Positions 55,901 through 63,670 of a DNA stretch of 64,000 nucleotides are shown here, one piece after another. Positions within the stretch are counted from its first letter, which is position 1. Each line of letters opens with the position of its first letter. The translations under genes and the position numbers were made by a program. Source of the DNA: Enterococcus mundtii (GTDB taxonomy: Bacteria; Bacillota; Bacilli; Lactobacillales; Enterococcaceae); NCBI RefSeq assembly GCF_002813755.1, contig NZ_CP018061.1, forward strand, positions 1 to 64,000, read 5' to 3'. The notes beneath the pieces were generated by a model, which was not told the origin of the DNA, ran no database searches, and was given only the letters and a program-made list of their open reading frames with translations.

Positions 55901-57865
55901 ATAGTTTGAGATTTCCCAAGATTCTTGATAATTTCCTAATTCAATCATGACATTACCAGAGTTGAACACCCCGATTTTTTTGTGATCACTATAAGGTTCA
56001 GAAAAGTAAAGTTCATTTGTTTTTCCGTGGGGTACAGGCAATGGGTGCGCTAATATTGTCGGATCAAATGTTGCTTCATACGGACTACCTTCTGTGGTTG
56101 CTTGCCAATCAGCAGTCGTTCGATCGGCATCTGTGACAGAATAGAAACGTGTTTGGGCGGAGTCATATTCAGATGGATCTACAGGTATTTGAGTATTTCC
56201 CAAAGTTCCGGTGACATTTTGAATAAGATCAAAAGTAATCGGTCCTTCAGGGTAGGTGGAACCGCGAATATCACCGATACTTCGTCCATCTAGATTTTTT
56301 AGCTCAATGACTAATCCTAGGTTGTATACCGAATCATTATTTGTAGCGTTAGGATCATAGATTTGATAAGTCGTTTGCTCGCCACGGACGAGTGTTGCAG
56401 CAATAGAAGGTGCGGAAGAAACGATTGTTGGCGGCGCAGTTAGATTTGCTAAATGTTCGACTGTATAAGTGTGATTAAATGTTTCTAACTCACCAGTATT
56501 TATATTTATGGCATCAATCAGTTGCAATTTGAACGTGGGTTGCATGATCGTTCCGTTCTTTGCACCAGACACATTGACAACGATGGGCACGAAAACTTGT
56601 CCCGAAGTGCTGATGATCGATTCCATGATGCCTTCAGAATACATGGTGCCATCACCGATGCCTGTATCAATATACGTGCCATTGGCAATTTCTCCATTAA
56701 TAAAAGGCGCATCATTAATCAGGGTAGTCGCGTTAGGCAAGGTGCTAACGACACGATAGCGGATATTTGTGTAATCGTTCGGTAACTGTGTTTGTATTGA
56801 GAAGCCAAGTCGGTATAAGATTTGATCATTGGAACGAACGATATCGTTATTTGGAGAACTATCATAGCCAGGATCATCGTGGGAATCAAAACTGTCTGTA
56901 CCAGTGGCCATCGTTAATTTGGCATCTTTGATGACGATAGGATTACTGCTAGTTTCTTCGCTGGTATCTATTTCTTCAGCCACTAATTTTGGTGTAATGA
57001 TGGAGTCTTCTGCAGGGAACTCTTCTTCGAGAAGTTCTTCCATTGTTAAATCAGTTTCCTTTGTTTCGACCACTAAGATATTCTCATCGGCGATAGTTTC
57101 CTCAAATGGAGGAAGTGCTGTATCGTTTCTTTCATCATGGGTTTCAGCTTGTTCTGTTTGGGCCTCGTAGTCTGAGTCTTCGGCTGAAGATGACGTTTCT
57201 TCAACGTGGGATTCGGATGTTTCTTCTAATGCAGTCACATCATCTGGTCTTAACCATTGAAAAAGGGATTGATACTGCTGAGAATAAACATCCGTCAATA
57301 CGATACTCATATCTTTCGTTGGTTCCCGAAAAACGAGAGTGACTGGCTGATCTTTGACTAAGCGTAAATAAATAGTCGGTTGCTCCGAGTTTTCCTCGGA
57401 TGCTACACCAATTACATCACTTGCTACTGCTTGTTCAATTGTAGGGAGGGCAGGCTCAACCATGGACGCAGTAGTTGAGGAGACGGTTGTTTCCGTCGTT
57501 TTTACACCAATACCTAGACGAGCCAGCTCTTCTTCTTGAACAAAATTTTCGGTGGAATAGATAGGGATGGTTTGCTCCTGTTCCTCATTTAAGGTGGTGA
57601 TTGCATAATCCGTACTAGCTGGGAGAGCGAGTAAACGATTTTCAGTACTTCTGATCGTGATGGTTGCAGGATCATCATAAATTTGTGTTTCTTTTGTCAT
57701 AAAGGTTTGATCCTGATTGATTACTTCAACTAAATGTGCTTCTTCTTTGGCTCGAAGGGGACCACCTACAATAACGACTTTAGCGATTATACCAAGGATA
57801 ATCGCTAAAACAATCACTATTAGAATAGGAGGTTTTACTTTGAGTCTAGAAAAACTAGTATTCAT
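52970..57865 (-). CDS. giant LPxTG-type pilus tip adhesin (1631 aa)
   Basis: Starts at ATG 57865 with AAAGGAGA. An N-terminal hydrophobic helix (about 12-34) is followed by a Glu/Thr/Ser-rich disordered stretch (about 150-320). A long beta-rich region without recognised domains (about 330-1150) is followed by DUF11-like repeats. An SdrD B-type domain (about 1313-1420) has GFVWLDEDRDGLYDDGEE, and a SpaA/Cna-B domain (about 1475-1575) has LAGAEFSLHEKESGV and E-box GTYELVETNAPDGYELL. The sorting signal is LPFAG (about 1579), then a helix and a Lys-rich tail. The size, single E-box domain and place between two pilins fit a tip adhesin. One uninterrupted frame of 4.9 kb. Confidence 0.9.
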   Translation of the reverse strand: MNTSFSRLKVKPPILIVIVLAIILGIIAKVVIVGGPLRAKEEAHLVEVINQDQTFMTKETQIYDDPATITIRSTENRLLALPASTDYAITTLNEEQEQTIPIYSTENFVQEEELARLGIGVKTTETTVSSTTASMVEPALPTIEQAVASDVIGVASEENSEQPTIYLRLVKDQPVTLVFREPTKDMSIVLTDVYSQQYQSLFQWLRPDDVTALEETSESHVEETSSSAEDSDYEAQTEQAETHDERNDTALPPFEETIADENILVVETKETDLTMEELLEEEFPAEDSIITPKLVAEEIDTSEETSSNPIVIKDAKLTMATGTDSFDSHDDPGYDSSPNNDIVRSNDQILYRLGFSIQTQLPNDYTNIRYRVVSTLPNATTLINDAPFINGEIANGTYIDTGIGDGTMYSEGIMESIISTSGQVFVPIVVNVSGAKNGTIMQPTFKLQLIDAININTGELETFNHTYTVEHLANLTAPPTIVSSAPSIAATLVRGEQTTYQIYDPNATNNDSVYNLGLVIELKNLDGRSIGDIRGSTYPEGPITFDLIQNVTGTLGNTQIPVDPSEYDSAQTRFYSVTDADRTTADWQATTEGSPYEATFDPTILAHPLPVPHGKTNELYFSEPYSDHKKIGVFNSGNVMIELGNYQESWEISNYKGIKNIYTYDTLGHTFSNKAFISIEFIFDWDHSRLQELMLTNNWSYYTLNLSIPTLTYDGVTTTNDAKVHFSSYMIPTGDISSGPNFVVLNPPDPITGKIHSWGNQDIGFNTWEFNVGKPTLMRGQKLHLGGWFVTQNVPGTATSDQIFQWNSNGFEYDISRQPYTQRYYPNESDYSYLTYGVRNNGNAMPDLTVPHIDTIVSNYTWYDTPQEAQEAGVISAVRFQYHINNEPTFLHWNGVPIRVIGQSGALDEEGDPYVHLSRAALRNDSGVVFKQSPAENNLTFFPATWAADGSNVTIPYDSSIPSAVTTPFLGTNAFIKNFGIETETLVSKPLYQSDEQIDVKVRGTFSGSEEVDYDSALNTILPKGINYLAGSSKDEHDNPLPDPIIIQHENGETTLRWVFPDSSITEGIEVNFTAISDSSQLAFNDMGLTHSLVIRSVGEMWISDTPEIIDTRAESARSSQDQFIQELVQQLTISKSVNKTSIETGNQEMNPLTEADADTSFTYSITSANSALQPAHDFRLMDILPYNGDSRGSSFNGTLEVLSVDIDTEGYTMYYTTEPVEDATNPNEIDLATWTEYTPGSTPDEEIKHATGFMITKPTVPIGESVTLSITVQPVDQLPGDQYRNTAHMNAQIDLPVHSQETITRVYGRELSGFVWLDEDRDGLYDDGEERLANIPVKLYRTSLTHPSEVADQLVEHNLKGTSFVDSNGNATLKTEANGHYSFNYLPEGTYIVEFQIGDQIERKEVAVTRPMVGEDPSINSKANQTTFRTNEYIAEPLANLPGMITTDDSIYHIPYLNLGLVSTLGEIYLYKLEAGTAVDDDQDDQPDINDENQLIGGNKLAGAEFSLHEKESGVILQTKTTDANGRIHFEEVPFGTYELVETNAPDGYELLKQPSEVTLDENNTIVHLFAEDELITELPFAGNSSIMQRVLIAAASLSLIGLIGLGTKYQLEEMNRKKTGGKKDEPKKR

Positions 57866-57888
57866 TGCAGTCTCCTTTCATTCTGGAC

Positions 57889-59610
57889 TTACGTCTGTTT
57901 TCGCTTTTTGTGGATAATGACCACTGTTGTGCCAATAACGATGGCTACAAGTGCAATTGTGATGATCAGATTTCTGCCTATACCGCCAGTAAATGGCAAG
58001 CTTGTTTGCGGTTTATTAGTGACTGTCAGCTCAATCATTGCATCATCTGCGGTCGTCAAATCGACAGTTACTCTTTGGGGAGCCTTCAATAATTCGTAGC
58101 CCTGAGGAGCAGTAGTCTCGACAACCCAGTAGTCGCGTGTAACCTCGTTATTTTCCACGTAATTATTACCATTGGCATCCGTCCAGTCTAAGGCTAACCC
58201 ATCAAAAGTCGCGTGACCATTTGCATCAGAAGTAGAAGTTAAGAAAGTTATCCCTGATGGTAAATTGGCATCCTCTGCATAGCTATTTCCATTACTAGCA
58301 ATAAAAGTTTTATTGTTCGCATTACTCTCAGAGGTGGCAATTTTGAATTCGGCACCTGCTAGACCAGTCCCGCTATTTTCTGAAATTTTTTCGATATCAA
58401 AGCCACCAGTATAATATTTTGGATTCGTTGTTTCTGGTGGTGTTGTACTTTTTGGTCGTTGGCCCGGAAGTTGATGGTTGACAGTAAAGGTATTTTCAAC
58501 AATATTGTTCCAATATTCTGGAACATGCGTGGTAAGCACCGTACGGATATCAGTATAGCCATTTGCGACTGATCCGGCTTTGATCAGACCAGCTTCTGTC
58601 AAAGTGGTTGTCAGTCTATTTGTCTCAGCATCAAACGAGACCGTATAATCGGTAAGCGCCAAGTCTGTCCATTCACCACCAGCTTGTCTAACTTGCATTT
58701 TTGCGCTATCTGGAACATAAGTTAAGTCACTATTCAGTTCGTCTACCATTGAAAAATTTGGCTGTAATAACCCACTAGTATCTCGATATACAATGGGCTG
58801 ACCAGCGATCATCTCGACAGTATCCACCGTCTGTCCAGCGGCATCTAAAATATCGATCGTTCCTGTTTGACTGGCGACTTGCCAGAGACCTGCTGGGATG
58901 TTAGTAGTCAATTCCCAGCGAAAGGATTGTCCGGCTTGAACAGAATCGCCTTTTTCACCATTGATTGTTTTGTCAGGATGCAATAAATCTTCTAAAATAT
59001 TCTTTGGTTCAACTTGTACATCATAGATCAATGAAGATAAATCGGTACGACTGGTTTGGGGAATATGCACAAAAAAAGGATAAACAGCTGTTTCGATTTT
59101 TTTTCCATCGGTTGCAGCTAAATTTTCGCCTGTACGTTCATCTGGTAATTCAGTAATTAAATAGATGCCATCATTGGCTCGACCAATGCCTAAGTCAAGC
59201 GTTGCTTTTCCACTTGTGTCAGTTGTAATTGTCTGGGCGTTGAAAGTGGTGTCGATTTCGTAATCTGTGCCCAATTGTTGTTGTTTTGGATCAGTTAAAG
59301 AGCTACCACTCGATAATTTTTTCACCCGTTCCACTTTGAAGTTGATTCCAGGAATCAACTCTCTATCTGGATTGGTGAGGGTTCCGTCTCCTCGAGGTTC
59401 CAACTCACTAAAGTCAGTGATCGCGTACTTCCAGATCGTTAAGCTTCGCCTAGATGTTTCATTGGCAATTGCGTTATCAACTGTTTCAGCTAAGGCGATT
59501 GGTACATGAGGTAATCGCAACGAATGGTCAATAGAAGATAGACCGATTGATAAAAGTGTTGTAGCAAATACTAATTTTGATAATGTTTTTATTATGGATT
59601 TCTTCTTCAT
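57889..59610 (-). CDS. major pilin subunit (LPFTG)
   Basis: 573 residues from the ATG at 59610, seven bases after GGAGGG; the TTG five codons earlier contains that RBS. Signal peptide (KLVFATTLLSIGLSSIDH...PIALA). The N-terminal pilin domain has RSLTIWKY and a polymerisation-lysine candidate in IYDVQVEPKN (about residue 203, replacing the usual VYPKN). A middle domain is followed by a C-terminal Cna-B domain with GLAGAEFKIATSE and E-box DYWVVETTAPQGYELL. The signal LPFTGG (about 537) is followed by a helix and KKRKQT. It is the shaft subunit polymerised by class C sortase. First gene of the operon. Confidence 0.93.
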   Translation of the reverse strand: MKKKSIIKTLSKLVFATTLLSIGLSSIDHSLRLPHVPIALAETVDNAIANETSRRSLTIWKYAITDFSELEPRGDGTLTNPDRELIPGINFKVERVKKLSSGSSLTDPKQQQLGTDYEIDTTFNAQTITTDTSGKATLDLGIGRANDGIYLITELPDERTGENLAATDGKKIETAVYPFFVHIPQTSRTDLSSLIYDVQVEPKNILEDLLHPDKTINGEKGDSVQAGQSFRWELTTNIPAGLWQVASQTGTIDILDAAGQTVDTVEMIAGQPIVYRDTSGLLQPNFSMVDELNSDLTYVPDSAKMQVRQAGGEWTDLALTDYTVSFDAETNRLTTTLTEAGLIKAGSVANGYTDIRTVLTTHVPEYWNNIVENTFTVNHQLPGQRPKSTTPPETTNPKYYTGGFDIEKISENSGTGLAGAEFKIATSESNANNKTFIASNGNSYAEDANLPSGITFLTSTSDANGHATFDGLALDWTDANGNNYVENNEVTRDYWVVETTAPQGYELLKAPQRVTVDLTTADDAMIELTVTNKPQTSLPFTGGIGRNLIITIALVAIVIGTTVVIIHKKRKQT

Positions 59611-59638
59611 TTTCTCCCTCCTCAACTATCAAGCAATG

Positions 59639-59712
59639 CATGTTCAAATGTATGTGTACGTTAGATTTGCTGAGTGATTGAACATGTATGCCTGCTTACA
59701 TACATAGGTCAA
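59639..59712 (-). promoter_or_regulatory. pilus promoter region with inverted repeats
   Basis: On the minus strand TTGACC (59707-59712) is a good -35, with a weak -10 near 59683-59689 (TACATG). Two dyads overlap it: CATGTTCAA/TTGAACATG (59639-59647 and 59678-59686) and ATGTATG/CATACAT. ATGTATG-like units recur three times. These are plausible sites for the Rgg-type regulator upstream. Confidence 0.45.
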
Positions 59713-59972
59713 GAGTAGAGGATGAAAGTGATCTCCAAAGCAAAAGTTTCATAAATGACACTTTTATCATTAGGATAAGGTGAGTTTATGATGGTAATAA
59801 GATTAATTTACGTTTGCTGGTTGATTGTACTAGATGAACATCCATAAAAGAATAAAGTAAATGAAATATTGGATTTACTAAAAAACTTTTAGCAAATGTA
59901 GCTTCTAAGTAGATAATAAAAATCAGACCAATGGCTATAAAAAGCGTAACCTGATGGAATAGGTGATTGTCA
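59713..59972. other. spacer between rgg and the pilus promoter
   Basis: About 260 bp. It is mostly covered by a minus-strand frame (59786-59992) for a 68-residue protein with one hydrophobic stretch, beginning inside the rgg 3' end. No RBS or family supports it, so it is not called as a gene. Confidence 0.35.
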
Positions 59973-60878
59973 TTACTCGGACATTTGTGCAATGATCTCT
60001 ACTTTTTCCCATAAGGTATTGAGTGTCTTGATTTCGAAAACCCCTTTTTGTTCGTCTCGGAAGACATAGGCGATGATTTTTTGTAATCGACTATATTTTT
60101 TTTGCCCTCTTTCCAATTCACCATGAAGCGTTAGTTTTGCAGCATATAAAAATAATCGCCAAATCCGAAAGCGATAATTAAAACGGTGAGGTGTTCGTTT
60201 CAAAATAAATGTCGTTGCAACGGTGACATTGCTTTTACGGCAAGAATCTAGGGCTGTTTCGTAATACCCAAAATACAATAGATCCAAGACTAATGGGTCT
60301 AAGACTTCTTCATGATTCGTTCTGCGGTATAAAAATCGTTTAAAAAAATAATCATATTCTTCAAAATTAAGCGTTTCCGTAATTGAAGAAAAAAGTTTTA
60401 GCTCGATGTTTGTCCATAGATCAATACTATTTAAATAAGTTTTTACTTGTTGGATCAATGTTTCGTATTCTTGATAATCGCCAATGAACTTGCTGTGGAT
60501 TAGACCAGCGCGCCAATATACATATTGATAACCTAAACCATCTGTTTTAACAAATTGGTCCAACGCTTGAGTTTTTATTTTTGCGATTTCAAGATAGTCA
60601 AATTTAGCAAGGGCTTCAGCCAACTGGTTTTCTAAAATTTTAGAACCTTGTTTGATCAAAGGGATTACTTCTTCAAATTCAGTTAATTCGATCCCAAGAA
60701 TGTCAATGATTTTTAAAAAATTGTTTAGACTGATTTCACCTTCTCCGCGAACAAAGCGATAATAAGTAGGTCTTGTGATTCCTGTAGCAAAAATCGTTTT
60801 TGTTGAAATTTTTTTTTCTTTTCTAATATCATTCAATAATTCCCCCAAAGCAAGAGGAGTTTTTACATGGTTGATCAT
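59973..60878 (-). CDS. Rgg/GadR/MutR-family transcriptional regulator
   Basis: 301 residues. The ATG at 60878 (MINHVKTPLALGELLNDIRK) is preferred because AAAGGGTG lies 6-7 bases before it; a GTG three codons earlier overlaps that RBS. The N-terminal XRE HTH (about 10-65) has KKISTKTIFATGITRPTYYRF. The rest is an all-helical TPR-like repeat domain (LEIAKIKTQALDQFVKTDGLG, FFKRFLYRRTNHEEVL), the usual Rgg plan where short peptides bind. Such regulators often sit next to the genes they control, so it is the likely activator of the pilus operon. Confidence 0.88.
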   Translation of the reverse strand: MINHVKTPLALGELLNDIRKEKKISTKTIFATGITRPTYYRFVRGEGEISLNNFLKIIDILGIELTEFEEVIPLIKQGSKILENQLAEALAKFDYLEIAKIKTQALDQFVKTDGLGYQYVYWRAGLIHSKFIGDYQEYETLIQQVKTYLNSIDLWTNIELKLFSSITETLNFEEYDYFFKRFLYRRTNHEEVLDPLVLDLLYFGYYETALDSCRKSNVTVATTFILKRTPHRFNYRFRIWRLFLYAAKLTLHGELERGQKKYSRLQKIIAYVFRDEQKGVFEIKTLNTLWEKVEIIAQMSE

Positions 60879-61386
60879 CGGATTCACCCTTTCTTTTATC
60901 TTGGAAAATAAAAATATATAAGTTATTTTATTTTTAAAATAAGTTATGTTTTGTATTGATAAATAAAATTATATCTAACTATTTTAAATATAAACATTAT
61001 AATAATAAGGTTAATCTAATATATATTTACTTTTAGATAACATTAATTATTTTTGTTTTGTTATTTAAAAATAATATTTTATTATCTTAAGTGTAATTTT
61101 TTTTGATGTAGTGATAAAGTTATTTGCTTATGAATGAGTCAACCTATTTTCAAGTTAAGAAAATTTTAAGAATTGGTTTATTATTTTGATTTCTGTGAAA
61201 ATTTGTACAAAAAATTCTTAGAACGTACCTAATAAATCGTAGAAGAGTAGTGTCATATATGAAACTCTCTGACACTCTAGATCCATTTAAGTTTAGTGTA
61301 AGGATATTAAGCTGTTAGCTACTTGTATGTAGGAGATAAAATAGGATCGCTGAAAATCAATGGGATAGTCAAAGGAGTAACTTTTT
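60879..61386. other. very AT-rich intergenic region
   Basis: About 500 bp of extremely AT-rich DNA (especially 60900-61200) between the divergent rgg and wall-hydrolase genes. It must hold both promoters. I see no convincing gene and no convincing small-hydrophobic-peptide frame. A weak dyad GACACTC...GTTTAGTGT lies near 61271-61300. Confidence 0.4.
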
Positions 61387-62955
61387 ATGGAAAAAGAAAA
61401 AATATTATATAAAAATGGTAAGAAAATAACTATAAGAAGTACAAGTATCAAAAAAAGTAATGTGTATAAACGAAAGATCGCTGGGGCGTTTATAGTCATT
61501 GGTACGGTGGCAAGTAGTTTTAGTCATAGTATTGTATCAGCTGATCAAATCATTACGAATACGATAGAAATGGAAGATACACCCATTTCGCCAATCGATG
61601 AGATGGTCTTATCAGAAAGTACCACAAACTCAGATAGTGAGCGACTTGAAGCGAAAGAGGAGGAGGAAGTATCTACAGAAGAAGATAATGAAGTGACTAC
61701 TCCTTCACCTATTCCTGATTTGCCGGACAATCCGGAACCAGAACCAACTTTCCCTCAACCATCTGTGCCAGAAACGCCTAAACCACCAATATCACGACCT
61801 CCAGCAATCACACCTGAGATGCCAACAACGCCTCCACCGATAGGATCAGAAATAAAGGGTAATGAGGATTCAGGCACGAATGGTGTTGAGTCAATCCCAG
61901 TTCAAACGGAATCAGAGGGAGAAGTATGGACGTCTCCACCTGAAACATCTTTGGGAGCGGCCCCTGCTGAGACGGTGCCAACTGAAACCGTAGAAAGCAT
62001 AACGATAACCAAAGGACCGATTGCCCGAACCGAACAGAGTAGTCCCTTTTTTAGAGGGTTTTCTGCCAATACGACCACGGAAGCTTTTATTCAAGAAATT
62101 GCGCCGGAGGCTAGAAAAGTTGCTTTAAGCAACGATCTATATGCATCTGTGATGATTGCTCAAGCCATTTTAGAATCGGGTAGTGGAAGTAGTCAATTAA
62201 GTGCATCTCCTCATTATAATCTCTTTGGAATAAAAGCTTACACCGAGGAAAATTCGGTGGAATTTTTAACACAAGAGGATGATGGAACAGGAAACTTATA
62301 CACACTTAGCGCACGTTTCAAATCTTATGAATCCTACGAAGAAAGCTTTTTAGATTACGCCAAATTATTAAGAGAAGGATTAACTCAAGATGCTGATTTC
62401 TATTCTGGTGTCTGGCGTTCGAATACTTCTTCATATCAAGAGGCTACAAGGTTTCTAACGGGCAGATATGCCACTGATACGTCCTATTATCAAAAATTAG
62501 ATGCATTGATCGATGTCTATGACTTGGAAAAGTTTGATATTGAAATCGATCAACTAATGATTGGAGAAAATGGATTTATCAACCCGTTGGAACACTTTAC
62601 GATTACGAGTCACTACGGTATGAGAGGAGCGGAGTTCCATCGAGGGATCGATTTAGCAGCCAATGCCGGAGCGCCGATCTTTGCCAGTGAAGCAGGAACA
62701 GTTATAAAATCCGAATATCACGCTTCGTGGGGAAATGTCATTTCGATACGTCATGAGAACGGATTATTTACATTATATGCGCATCAAAGTGTCAATGTTG
62801 TTGAACCAGGGCAAGTCGTTCAAAAAGGGGAAGTGATTGGTTTTGTTGGTTCGACGGGGAATTCAACTGGACCACATTTGCATTTTGAGCTATCAACAGA
62901 TGCCAGTATGGAACAACGATTTTTAATCGATCCGTTTGAAATCATACAACTATGA
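61387..62955 (+). CDS. secreted bifunctional peptidoglycan hydrolase (GH73 + M23)
   Basis: 522 residues from ATG 61387 with AAAGGAG. A basic N-terminus and membrane/signal segment (about 34-55, IAGAFIVIGTVASSFSHSIVSA) precede an acidic part and a Pro/Thr-rich linker (about 110-220). A GH73-type glucosaminidase domain (about 228-385) has the catalytic Glu in AQAILESGSGSSQLS and ASPHYNLFGIKAY. A lysostaphin-type M23 endopeptidase domain (about 395-515) has FHRGIDLAANAGAPI (metal His/Asp) and GPHLHFEL. It cuts both glycan strands and cross-bridges. No sorting signal. DivIVA-like genes follow at once. Confidence 0.93.
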   Translation: MEKEKILYKNGKKITIRSTSIKKSNVYKRKIAGAFIVIGTVASSFSHSIVSADQIITNTIEMEDTPISPIDEMVLSESTTNSDSERLEAKEEEEVSTEEDNEVTTPSPIPDLPDNPEPEPTFPQPSVPETPKPPISRPPAITPEMPTTPPPIGSEIKGNEDSGTNGVESIPVQTESEGEVWTSPPETSLGAAPAETVPTETVESITITKGPIARTEQSSPFFRGFSANTTTEAFIQEIAPEARKVALSNDLYASVMIAQAILESGSGSSQLSASPHYNLFGIKAYTEENSVEFLTQEDDGTGNLYTLSARFKSYESYEESFLDYAKLLREGLTQDADFYSGVWRSNTSSYQEATRFLTGRYATDTSYYQKLDALIDVYDLEKFDIEIDQLMIGENGFINPLEHFTITSHYGMRGAEFHRGIDLAANAGAPIFASEAGTVIKSEYHASWGNVISIRHENGLFTLYAHQSVNVVEPGQVVQKGEVIGFVGSTGNSTGPHLHFELSTDASMEQRFLIDPFEIIQL

Positions 62956-62968
62956 AAAGGAGTAACCT

Positions 62969-63670
62969 ATGAACTTTAATGCAGAGCAATTAAGGAAAAT
63001 CACTTTCCCCACGGTTTCTCTAGCGGGGTACAAAAAACAAGATGTGGATGATTTTTTGACACACGCAGCAAATGATTATGACGTGATGAAAGAGACAACC
63101 ACAGAATTAGAGAAAAAATTGACGCTTGCAGAAAATCAAAAAGAGAATTTAGTAAAAGTATTTGAAAAAGAAAAAAGTGATTATTTAGCTGAAATCAATG
63201 AATTAAATGCTAAGTTGGATGAAGCAAGTAAAGAGGGCAGAGATGTACATGCGAAAAAAAGAAGCTTTGAAAATGCCTTGATTATTGCGCAAGATGCCGC
63301 CTTGAAGATTGAAGAAAATGCTGAATTAGAAGCCAGACGTATCGTAGAGGAAGCAAGGATTGAACAAGAAAATATTCTCAAAGAAGCAAAGGTCGAAGGG
63401 AATAATATCAAAGCCGAAGCCTATCATTTATTAGCTGAAGCAAATGGAAAAGTCAGTGAAGCGAACACTTATTATGAAGAACAGATGACGAAGCTAGAAA
63501 GTGAAAAAGAAAAAAGGACGAAAGAAATCATCCAGTTAGAAAGTGAAGCAAACAATGTCCGCTTGCAAATCATTTCAGAATATCAACGTGCCATCAATAA
63601 TTTGTCTGAGGGGAAATGGCAAAACTGGATAAATGCAGTCAAACAAACGGTTAGTGATGGGAGTGAATAG
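62969..63670 (+). CDS. DivIVA-domain coiled-coil protein
   Basis: 233 residues from ATG 62969 with AAAAGGAG. The N-terminus holds the DivIVA signature ITFPTVSLAGYKKQDVDDFL, where the membrane-binding first turn is usually F-x(n)-GY...VD.FL. Residues 45-200 are one long coiled coil (LTLAENQKENLVKVFEKEKS, LDEASKEGRD...KRSFENAL). Normal DivIVA is near 160-230. DivIVA-type proteins gather at curved membrane (poles, septa) and recruit partners. Only 13 bp separates it from the wall-hydrolase stop, suggesting it positions or regulates that enzyme or the nearby surface machinery; this is inference. Confidence 0.85.
   Translation: MNFNAEQLRKITFPTVSLAGYKKQDVDDFLTHAANDYDVMKETTTELEKKLTLAENQKENLVKVFEKEKSDYLAEINELNAKLDEASKEGRDVHAKKRSFENALIIAQDAALKIEENAELEARRIVEEARIEQENILKEAKVEGNNIKAEAYHLLAEANGKVSEANTYYEEQMTKLESEKEKRTKEIIQLESEANNVRLQIISEYQRAINNLSEGKWQNWINAVKQTVSDGSE

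Noticed and set aside
56518..56785. Several open frames antisense to the giant adhesin and pilins
   Set aside because: They are shadows of strongly coding minus-strand genes, with no RBS and atypical composition.
59786..59992. 68-residue minus-strand frame with one hydrophobic segment after rgg
   Set aside because: It starts inside the rgg 3' end, has no RBS, and its sequence has no recognised family or SHP-like form.
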